A DNA stretch of 64,000 nt from Chenopodium formosanum (lineage: Eukaryota > Streptophyta > Magnoliopsida > Caryophyllales > Amaranthaceae). The position numbers and the translations under genes were made by a program. The notes beneath the pieces were generated by a model. It made no database searches, was not told where the DNA came from, and saw only the letters and a program-made list of their open reading frames with translations. Location of the stretch: assembly GCA_024500155.1 (NCBI GenBank), contig CM044871.1, positions 75,190,402-75,254,401 on the forward strand, read 5' to 3'. Shown here in pieces: positions 23,690 through 32,880 of the stretch (the first letter of the stretch is position 1; every line of letters starts with the position of its first letter).

Positions 23690-24000
23690 CATCATTTGTC
23701 GACATTCCTCAAGCATGGAAAGTATTATCCAGTGGATTTCTTAAAGCATAGAAAACCGCCAAATTCCTTTGTCGGCTTTCCTCAAGCATGGAAAGCATTA
23801 TCGGTGGATTTCTTCAAGCATAGAAAAACGCCAAAATCATATGTCGACTTTCCTCAAGTATGGAAAGTGTCATCCGGTAGGTTTCTTCAGGCTTAGAAAG
23901 CTACCAAACTCATCAGTCGGCTTTCCTCAGGCATGGAAAGCGTTTCAACAAACGTCATCCGGTGGATTTCTTCAAGCATAGGAAGCTACCAAGCTCATTT
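23690..24000. repeat. ~66-bp minisatellite
   Basis: Four to five copies of a unit containing TTTCCTCAAGCATGGAAAG, then (C/G)TGGATTTCTTCAAGCATAG and a variable CCAAATTC...GTCGG(C). It directly follows the 32-bp array. Each unit is itself a degenerate doublet (CTCAAGCATGGAAA / CTTCAAGCATAGAAA). Confidence 0.8.
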
Positions 24001-24188
24001 GTCACCGATACACTGGTGTCAGATAAGCATTCTATCCCTTTACTCTTTTACCTGTAGAACTAACATTTTTCTGCAGGTATCGGCATATATAGAATGATTT
24101 AGGATCGCAGAACGTATTAAATCATTCTCCGTCCCTATCAGCTACTTTGACTATCGTTTTCGAAACTGACGTTTCTACAAACTCAGTC

Positions 24189-24202
24189 AAAGTGGGGGCT
24201 TC
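24189..24202 (+). other. Polypurine tract of the inner element
   Basis: AAAGTGGGGGCTTC immediately precedes the LTR start at 24203. The same 14 bases precede the 3' LTR (28431-28444) and, on the minus strand with one change, the right-hand LTR (61196-61209). Confidence 0.75.
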
Positions 24203-26216
24203 TATAGACACCTAAAAATGTCTCCCCAAAACCAAACCCGTTGATGAACACCTTTCACCGCCATTATTGGTCCAGTTGAGTATTTAATCTTTGGAGTGCT
24301 TAAATCCATGTTCTATCCAATATACTTCATGAACCAATCCAATTTCTAGCTCATTTCCCTAAACCATAACCTATTTTCCACTTTTCGTGTCCACATCGCG
24401 AAACTGAGAGAAACTGATTTTATGGCTATAAAATTTTGATCCAATTATTATTTTTTTGGATATTCCTTTAAATAATATTTCCAACCATATATCATAAGCC
24501 CAATTCCGAGCTATAACGAAAAAGATATAAGAAAAACACTAAACTCGGCCTAAAACCGACACCCTTCTACTAAAACGGTAATTTGTTAAAATCTACATAT
24601 TATTTTGACTTAATTCTAATTGGGTTGGAAATTAGACTTGATAATCTTTCCAATGATATATTATATGCCTTATTCCGAGTTACGGATCAAAAGTTATGAT
24701 TATTTTAAAAACGGGTAAAAAACTGAAATTACCGCGCAGGAGCAAAAATGCCGCGACGCGGCAAAATCTGACGTGTCACGGGACTTATTCCCATGACACG
24801 GTGCCCATTTTTTTAATTTTGCTCAATTTTCTCCCGTGTCACAGGATTTTGCACCGTGTCATGGTGCAATTTCCCGTGTCACGGTGCCCATTCCGTGACA
24901 CGGGGATATTCCGTGTAATTTCCGCGTACTTTTTACACCATGACATGGCATACTGCATTGTGCCACGGTGGACAATGTCGTGTCACGACATTTCTTCCCG
25001 TGTCACAGTGCACATCCCGTGCCACGGGATTGCTCCGTGTTTTCTCCGCGTAATCCCTAAACGCGTTTTCACTTCCCGTAACCTAATTATTTCCCGCATC
25101 ACTCAGTTTTTCCCCGTGTCACGGGATCTTCCCCCGTCTGACGGTGCCTGTCACCGTGTCACGGTGCTCTTTGCCGTGACACGGTATTATTTTTTAGGGT
25201 TTTTATCTTTTTAGGGTTTCGCGTGTTCCCTCTGCTCATTTTCCCTATAAATAGGTCCCCCCTTTCTGCAGTTCGGGGCTCCAATAATCATTCTCTCTCA
25301 CCTTACACCAAAAATCATTCTCTTCTCCCTCTTTAACCTAATTTCTAGCCTCCTTATTCTTCCATAACAATTCCCCTAAGCACTCCAAGGAGTCTATACT
25401 TAACCCGAGGTTCCGTCCTTAAACCAAGGCGTGAAAGGTACAAATAACTGAGGGTTTGGACCAAATCAACTCTACTTTTAATTTAATTTAATTTCCATTT
25501 ACTTTATATTTTTATTGAAGTTACTAACAGTTTAATCATGATGTAGCAATTTAAAGGAACGCGCGGAATGTGAGTAATTAATTAATTTAATTACTCTTAT
25601 TTTATTTTCTTATTGCTAGTATCATGATTGGGTTATTTTATATTTGATTTGACTAACGCTATTATTGTTAAATTGCTTCCAATATTAATGTTTATTCTAT
25701 TATTATTTATTGATCACTATATTGCATGTTTAAAGGGAATATGTAATTGGAAATCACGACTAATAAGATAATTTGGACAACCGGTTTAGGTTCCTTTTTA
25801 ATCTTGTTGTTTAATAAAGTGATCATAATATTTAAGAATTATGTGTTGCATCAATATTAAACCAATTTAGCATAATAATAGTTTGGAGCAAATTGAATTT
25901 TTGTTTGTATGCCTTTGAGATTGCAGGAATTACTTTTCACTATAAGAATCGAGTAGAGGCCAATACGGGTGAATGTGACTCCATGACTCACTTCGTACCA
26001 TCATCCCCGATCCTCCTTTCGTGGTTCCGAACCATATGGAGTTAGTAATCTCATGGATTATGAATGGGGTGTAACCTTCACGGGTCAATCGTTGTTGCCT
26101 ATCATTGTCCCTTCTTTGTGGTTGCCTTATAATGATCCGTGAACGATTTACAAGTTCCTTAAAAATTTGTTGGCGGCTCCCTACTTTCCTTGTCCCTAAT
26201 CGTATATGTAAATTCC
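24203..26216 (+). repeat. Divergent related LTR, truncated at its 3' end
   Basis: It starts TATAGACACC then GTCTCCCCAAAACCAAACC, aligning with the start of the main LTRs. It keeps the family landmarks in order: TATAAATA at 25246-25253, GTGAAAGGTACAAATAACTG, CTGAGGGTTTGG, GAAGTTACTAACA and TTACAAGTTCCTTAAAAA followed by TTGTTGGCGGCTCC. The terminal segment found in the full LTRs (GGGGTTCAAGTTTGGGG to CCCTACA) is missing, so it stops abruptly against antisense coding sequence at about 26217. Instead of a GGCGCC cluster upstream of the TATA box, it has an array of CCGTGTCACGG-type palindromes (24770-25190). Confidence 0.8.
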
Positions 26217-26222
26217 CACTTC

Positions 26223-26813
26223 CTATGAGTGCCAAGCATATTCACCACATGCTTTTAACGTAGGCGCACTTCGAGCGACGCCTACAGGATCCAACAGCTC
26301 CTCGACCTCAGGAGAAAAGACGTCGATCCCGCTATCGAATGGCAGTGCCACAGAGCTAAACTCCAGTCCCATGATGAGACTGAATTCGGTAGGAGTGACC
26401 ATCATCTCACCCTAGGGGAAGTGGAAAGTGTTGGTGGTGTCCCTAAAGAACTCCACCAGAGCATGGACTACATGGTGACCCCCTCTAGAGGCAATCATGC
26501 CCTCGGAGATCTCAAACAGTGCAGTAAGTCCGCAAGACTCCCATAGAAGTCTCGTCTGATCGTCTCTGGCGATGTACATCTTGTACAGGTCGCCCAAGCT
26601 GTCATAATCGGAACCATGACAACGTGTCCTCCCAACTGTGATGTCCCGTCTCACCCTCTCAGAGATATTGTGGACGGGAGAAAAGTACAAGGTCCGCTCA
26701 TCCCACTTAGGGAGTCGGTCGAGCGAAGTGGACGGTTCAGCATCGTCCTCTACAAGCTCATGCTCCCGTCGAACGTCTCGGGACCGTGAACCAGAGCCTC
26801 GCTGTCTAGCCAT
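26223..26813 (-). pseudogene. Antisense plant-mobile-domain gene, N-terminal part
   Basis: Begins MARQRGSGSRSRDVRR at 26813 and reads LLWESCGLTALFEI, then VEFFRDTTNTFHFP-x-GEMMVTPTEFSLIMGLEF. The FHFP.GEM...T..EF..I.GL pattern is the hallmark of the plant mobile domain (aminotransferase-like) family, found in host MAIN-type proteins and in transposable elements. A TAG at 26412-26414 replaces the Trp expected before GEM. Coding similarity ends at about 26223, where truncated LTR sequence begins, so the C-terminal half is missing from this position. It lies antisense to gag-pol like the gene at 20618-21941 but is a different protein. Confidence 0.7.
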
Positions 26814-27770
26814 GCTACATTGTGCAGAATCATCATAAATTAAGGTTCTATGGCATCTAAGGTTCGCCTAGCTGCATGATACTATGTTCGCAAAAAAAAA
26901 AAAAACAGAGTACGTAGTACTAAAACAGAGCATAAATTCAAATTGAGCATACACGGCATTTTCAAGAAATCAAACAATTTCTTGCAATACTATAGTAATT
27001 ATTGTGACGAATTGAACAAGAATTGCTAGCAAAAACATCAAGAACAAGCTACATTGTCTTCCCGACCGTAAGAGGTTCGACAATGGTGATTTGTTCATTT
27101 CTTCACCAAATTGAGTCAAACAAGTCTCAAATTACTCCCAAGGCAATATATAAATATAATAAAGCAATTTCATGGCATAAAATGTGATAAACAAAGAGAA
27201 TTAAGCAATTCAAAATTCGAATTTTCAAGAAATTCGTAGATAAACACGTGCAAAATTCGTTAAAACCGGTGTGAGTTTGGAGAAAACTTACATAGATCGG
27301 GAAAATGGATGGAATAAGATTTGATTTGCAACAAATTTGAGCGAATTTGGTTGAGAAACGAGAAAGAACGAGTGAATTGAAGTTCTGAGAATTCTCGAGC
27401 AAGAAACGCGAACAACAACAGCAGAAATGAAGAAGATAAGGGTATTTAAGGAAAACCCAACTCTAGCGCCAAGCGTCAGACATTGGCGTCAGTCGATAAG
27501 CTTTAGCGCTTGGTGCTAGCTCCAGCGTTTGGCGTTACAGCCAGATATGCGGCGCCAACGTTATTTCAGTAACGCCAGAACGTTCAGCCACTCAGTATGG
27601 TTGTTCCAACCTTGTGTAATGTGTTTTGGGTTCCTTGGTACGCCAGTTAGCCCCTCTAAGCAATTTTACACAATTTTTAGTAATCGGCTTGATTACATAA
27701 AGTGATCGACCTGATGAAAGATCGTCTCACTTAGCTTAAAGCGCCTAAATATTGGCTCATCGCAAAAGGC
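26814..27770. other. 5' flank of the antisense gene, with palindrome cluster
   Basis: Upstream of the antisense ATG. A TATA-like TTAAATA on the minus strand (27443-27449) is followed, farther upstream, by a GGCGCC-type palindrome cluster at 27461-27575. Otherwise AT-rich. GGTACGCCAGTTAGCCCCT near 27638 recurs reversed near 62300, linking it to the same 3' region in the other Tat element. Confidence 0.5.
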
Positions 27771-28240
27771 ACCGACATACTGGTTCATTCAGAAAGGCAC
27801 CGGAATACTGGTTCATTCAGCGAAAGGCACCGACATACAGGTTCAAAAGCAGCAGAAGTGCCGACGTATAGGCATAGCGGAAACAAAGTTCAAGCGAGCT
27901 TTTAAAGATCGACAAGCGGAGGTCTTCGATAATTTTCTTTAGAGTATTATCGCAATAAATGAGGGTAGCTTCAAGCGAGGATATCTTCGGCAACATTCCC
28001 TAGCTTGCGAAGAGTTGTCACAAACAACTGAAGGTGATTTCAAGCGAAGTTGTCTTCACTCGTGTTCCCTAAGATGTAGAAGATGGTCACAAAGCGGAAG
28101 AGGATCGTTTCAAGCGAAGCAATCTTCGATAGTGTTCCTTGGCTTGCGGAAGATTATCAAGGCGGAAATTGGAGGTAGTTATAAGCGTAGCAGTCTTCAA
28201 GCGGAATGACATTCTCTAGCTTGCAGGAGGTCATCAAAAC
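27770..28240. repeat. Minisatellites (~28 bp and ~65-70 bp units)
   Basis: 27770-27850 has three copies of a ~28-bp unit (GGCACCGACATACTGGTTCA). 27905-28230 has about five copies of a ~65-70-bp unit (TTTCAAGCGAAG, ATCTTCGATAGTGTTCC, AGCTTGCGGAAGA). The larger unit recurs, reversed, at 61440-61700 in the minus-strand element. Same 3' location as the 32-bp array of the inner copy, but unrelated in sequence. Confidence 0.8.
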
Positions 28241-28430
28241 AGTAATACAGCAGCAAATCGGATACTTCAGAGCCGAGCTTCTTAACTCTTTTATCTGTTT
28301 AACTAACGCTAGTTTGCAGGTATCGGCATTGCAAGAATGATTTAGGATCGCAGAACGTTCTGAATCATTCTCCGTCCCTATCGATACTTTGACTTTTGTT
28401 TTTGAAACTTGCGTTTCTCCAAACTCAGTC

Positions 28431-28444
28431 AAAGTGGGGGCTTC
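28431..28444 (+). other. Polypurine tract of the outer element
   Basis: AAAGTGGGGGCTTC directly adjoins the 3' LTR start. Confidence 0.8.
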
Positions 28445-30103
28445 TGTAGACACCCATTTGTGTCTCCCCAAAACCAAACCCAGTGATGAGTACCTTTCAC
28501 GTCGAATCATTATCGAATGAAGTGAAAGTGTGGAAAGTCTAGTGTTGCGAATAGTTTTAATTTCTTTTCTCTTCTCTCTGTTTTTGAAAACCTATTTTAA
28601 TAAAACAGCCAATACAGTTTGGTTGGTCCATGATATGGGTCCAATAGTAGTGTAGTTGGATAGGGCTTGAAAAGAGCTTTCCAACGATATATTATAAGCC
28701 CAATTCCGATGAATATTGAGGAAGTTATGGCCAAATTACTAAACTGGGTCTGGTTTGAGCCTTATAGGCGGCCCAATGATCTAAATGAGGGCCTAATATG
28801 GATTTATCATTCCTAATGCGATTAGGAATGGTTTTAGTCTTCTAGATTCTTCTAGAAGGTTCTTTTCAATCCTAATTCAGTTAGCATTGATAAATTGACT
28901 TTTGTTGACTTTTTAGAGTTTTAATCAGAATAAAAGAATGTTTTTGAGGAAAATACGATTTTATCCTCCTGTACGACAATTTCTATCTGATTTTAGAAAA
29001 CGCGTCAATAATTAAGTTAGCTTCAAACGCCAGCATTAGCGCCTGACGCTAAGCTTGGCGCCTGGCGCTAATGTCAGCGTCTGGAGCTAACCTTGTTTTG
29101 CGCGTCAGAACTCTGTTTCGATTTTTTATCTTTTTGACTGATTTTCTCTATAAATAGCCTTCTAAAACTCCGTTTTAATTCACCAACTCTCATCAAGAAA
29201 TTCTTAATTACTCTTTCTCTCTCTTTTCTAAACTAGGTTTTCTCAAAATACAAAATTCCGCACTCGCAAGATCTAGATACACCTAGCCATATTCGAAGTT
29301 GCCTTCGCCCTAGACGTGAAAGGTTTAATTTCTGAGGGTTTGGTCCCAAATCTCTTTTTATTATTTAATTCAATTCTTTGATTTTATTATTTTCCTTGAA
29401 GTTACTAACGTGTGTATTTTTTTATTAGAAAGAGGTACGAGGCATCAAAGTAAGTGCTTTAATTGTTTACATTGTTATTATGATTTAGCATGATTATGAT
29501 AAATATGATTATTTTATGATGATTATTTTATGATGGTTTTTATTATTATTTATTATTATTATTATTATTATTGCTGCTTGATATTTATTTTTATTGCTTG
29601 ATCACACCTTTTTATGCATATTTAAAGGGAATTTGTACTTGTAATCAACGCTTATATAAGATAATTAATAATCTTGTTTAGGGTTAATTTGATTATAATT
29701 CAAGTGATCGCCAATAATAGTTTTATTTGTGCATTAATATTCAACCAACATAGATTAGACAGGTTTAAGGTTAATCCTATTGATTGCATGTTAGTCAGAA
29801 AGCTCACATGAATACGATCAGAATAAAGTAGAGGCCTTTTATTAGGGCAGGTTCAATCTCTTTTAGGTTGGATTTGTACCTTCATTCCCGAACTACCTGT
29901 CATGTTTCAAGACCTATTGGAGTTGATGATCTCCTAGATCGTTAAGGGGTGTAACCTTCACCTCGTGAACGGTTTACAAGTTCCTTAAAAAACTTGTTGG
30001 CGACTCTTTTGCTCTATCTTCTTTCCCTTTGGACGCCACCGTACTTTGGTGTATGATCACAGTGGGGTTCAAGTTTGGGGTAACGCTTGAAATATTCCCT
30101 ACA
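28445..30103 (+). repeat. 3' LTR of the composite element
   Basis: Starts TGTAGACACCCATTTGTG and ends GAAATATTCCCTACA, 1,659 bp. TATAAATA lies at 29149-29156 with a GGCGCC-type cluster at about 29027-29095 upstream. Compared with the 5' LTR it lacks ~180 bp near 29490 and has an extra GCGCTAATGTCAGCGTCTGG in the palindrome cluster. Confidence 0.9.
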
Positions 30104-30479
30104 AATAGGGTGTAGGAATCATGCATTGGTTTATTAATATCCAGCTATAATTTTGTAATTAGAAAAATTTTCATTAATAACACTCAACTTTTTCTTTTTC
30201 TATTTCGTTAATCAAGTTGACTACTACTACAACTATACCACTGCCAATACAGTGCCACAAGTCCAAAATCTAAATTCAGACATTGATTGACACACAATAA
30301 ATTAAGGCCATTAAGTTATCTAAATTCAGTTTAGCAGTGTGAATAACAGTTAGATTTAGGCATAATATGTTCACTTCAACAATTTAGGCCTACAAAGCAA
30401 AGCCACGACAAATGATGACTGTAAAGACCAATAAGCTTATGGTTAAATGTTGTTTAAAACCCAATCTAAAAAGAGGTCA
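30104..30479. other. Flanking AT-rich sequence, no gene seen
   Basis: 30130-30210 (ATCCAGCTATAATTTTGTAA, then AACACTCAACTTTTTCTTTT) has a second copy at about 39010-39090. Both are degenerate, so this is an unnamed dispersed repeat. Nothing else is recognised. Confidence 0.4.
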
Positions 30480-30488
30480 TAAATTAAA

Positions 30489-31460
30489 GGGAAATTCTCA
30501 ATGGTACTCTTGAGGTTTTTATTATTCTCAATGGTAAACGGCAAAAAAACAAATTATCTTTGGTAATCATTAAATTATTATATAAAGTTGTTTATAACAT
30601 TAATGATAACTTTTCATTAAAAGTTAACTATGGTTAGGTTAATTTTTTTTTTTTTAACAATTAAATAAAGTCAGCCAACCTTCATCCCTGTCACCCTTTT
30701 CTCTGCCACCAGCCCACCACTGATGCCACATCCGTCGGGGCCCAGACCTAGACCTCACCCTCGCCGGCGTGCCGATATTCCTAGCCGTCGTCCCTCCTCC
30801 TAAACCACCACCCATCCCCGAAACCTCCTCCCTTTCTCACCAAAATCCCATTAAAATCATTACCCCAATTCAAAAACCCCAATCGCTCCAATCCGCTGCC
30901 TCCAACTATGCCCAGCTCTGATCCGGCGATCCCCTCCCCTTGGCGCCGGCGTCTCCTTGCCCTTAAAGCCCACTAGCGCGACCTCCTATCCCACGAAACA
31001 CTCCAAAAACCATCTCAAACCCTAAAAAAAAACCCCAATCGGAACCCTAGCTATGGCGAGGGAGGTCCGGTTAGGGTTTTTTAAGGATAGGGTGATGGTT
31101 TTAAGGGATTTCGTGGGGGAGGGAGAGGGGTTTCAAGGAAGGAAGATGCGATAGGGGAGGGGGTTCAGCACGGCGCCGGCACCGGGAGGGCGATTTGGTC
31201 GCGCGTGGAGTATTGGGTAGTGGGTCGAGGGGTGGCTGCCTGGTGGGGGATGAGTGGTGTTTTTTTTTAAAAAAAAAAAATAATTTAAATATTAAAAAAA
31301 ATAATAAAACTAACCTTAGTTAAAGATTTTATCCTAAAATATATCATTAATGCTATTGTTAATATATATAAAAAATTTGTGATTACCAAAGATAATTGAA
31401 AATTTTGTGGTTCACCATTGAGAAAAATGAAAAGTTGATGAGCACCATTGAGAATTTCCC
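30489..31460. mobile_element. Mutator-like foldback element with 9-bp duplication
   Basis: Inverted ends GGGAAATTCTCAATGGTAC and CACCATTGAGAATTTCCC bound 972 bp, flanked by a perfect 9-bp direct repeat TAAATTAAA (30480-30488 and 31461-31469). A 9-bp duplication is characteristic of Mutator-like elements. The outer arms (to about 30660, and from about 31270) are AT-rich and inverted. The core (30680-31250) is strikingly GC-rich and partly self-complementary (GGAACCCTAG / GGTTAGGGTTTTTT). No transposase is present. The GC-rich core could be captured host sequence (Pack-MULE style), but I recognise no protein. Confidence 0.8.
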
Positions 31461-31469
31461 TAAATTAAA

Positions 31470-32880
31470 AAATGTTGAAATACAAAAGACTTCACATCTT
31501 ACATGGGTGCAAAAGATAGTAAACACTAATTGAAATGCAATAATCTATATTACTATACCATAAGGTCCATTGAAATGCAAGAAACAAATAGAACTTTCCA
31601 AAATGTCTGTAATTTAAGGGTCACTTTTAAAAACATTCTCAACATCTATAAACTCCATTATTGATATGCTTTCAAGATTCTAGAAAATTTCTACTTCTTA
31701 ACACATTCATCTTCAATTTTAAATTTTAACTATTTAATCAACAACTGCATCAAAGTTTAAGAAAAAATAATGAATAATAAAAATTTAACATGTAAAATTG
31801 GGTTTAAATAGTGAATCCTTATTATAATTTTGCAAACCATCGATCCCAATTTCGCACCCAAGCATCTACCATTACAATCTAATAAACCCTAATTATTAAA
31901 ATTAAGCAGCATTTTCAACACATAATAAACCCTAATTAAGGAAATTATTAAACATACATTTTACACGATTATAATAGTTCATGAAAAAATTATTTATTAA
32001 TCTACTAAAACCTCTTCACTAAACTATGTTATGTTGATATGATCAACTAATTCAATAATGTTTACCTAAAATAAAAGACCACAAAGTAAAAATATAACCT
32101 AAAAATTTCCAAAGAGAAAATAAATTAAAAAAATCTATTTATACTTCCATTCATGTATACAGTCTGACAAACTAAAAAAATATCAAAATTTGCACATGAT
32201 CTACTCAAGGGGTGAATCTAGCATTTTATATAAGTGTGTTCAAATTAAATCAAATTTAAATTACAACTATTTATAAATTAACAAATTACATGAAACAACA
32301 TATGTGTTATATTTATATGTGTAGAACAAAAAAATTAGTTGATTTTGTTATTATCCTTTGGGCATGTTGGTTATCCAAAACTAATGCCCTATTCATTATT
32401 CAAGAACTTTGAGTGCAACATAAAGAATATTATTAAAAAATCACAAATATAATTAAAATTAAACTAACAACAATTCAAACCAAAAAATTATCAACAATTT
32501 AAATCAAAAAAGTATTAGAAAAATCATATGATAAAGTAGAATAGTTTTACACAGGATCCCACTCCAAACCAGTAATACCATCACCCCTTACATGCCAGAA
32601 AAGAGTGCAATCCAAATCACGCCAGAAAGTTTAATAAAAAAATCTAGAAAATGACAATATCATCCTATGAGTTAAATGACTACACATAATTAATGATTTA
32701 TTCAAGAACTCTTTATGTAACCCACAAAGAATAATTAAAAGCCACCAATAATAGAAAATTAATAAATTGCACTTAAAATGAAATTAAAATAACAACAATT
32801 CAAACCAGAAAATTACCAACACAAATCAAAGTGTTGATGAAAAATCAAATCATAATATTACCAACTACAAATCACCAAAA
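31470..32880. other. AT-rich intergenic, no gene seen
   Basis: Low-complexity A/T sequence with short repeated words (AAATTAACAAC, CAACAATTCAAACC). The 32400-32880 part is an old degenerate copy of sequence repeated near 33660-33860 and 34150-34300. Confidence 0.4.

Larger units (their letters stand above)
3064..30103 (+). mobile_element. Composite Tat-lineage Ty3/gypsy LTR retrotransposon
   Basis: Two long, similar LTRs (3064-4852 and 28445-30103) bound the region. The flanking pentamers ACTAG (3059-3063) and AATAG (30104-30108) match at four of five positions, as expected for an aged target-site duplication. The order gag, protease, reverse transcriptase, RNase H, a second archaeal-type RNase H, then integrase places it in the Ty3/gypsy Tat lineage. 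There is no intron between protease and RT as in Ogre: in the second copy gag through both RNase H domains lie in one frame. The interior is not simple. It holds two internal domains in tandem separated by only 14 bp of LTR, and a second, divergent, 3'-truncated LTR at 24203-26216. All coding parts are broken. Confidence 0.88.

Noticed and set aside
22878..23744. Long plus-strand frames (up to 288 residues) over the minisatellite
   Set aside because: They translate the tandem repeat in several frames at once; no conserved domain, and the opposite strand is open too.
24696..25214. 172-residue frame in the divergent LTR
   Set aside because: It reads through the CCGTGTCACGG palindrome array; cysteine/histidine-rich peptide periodicity is a by-product.
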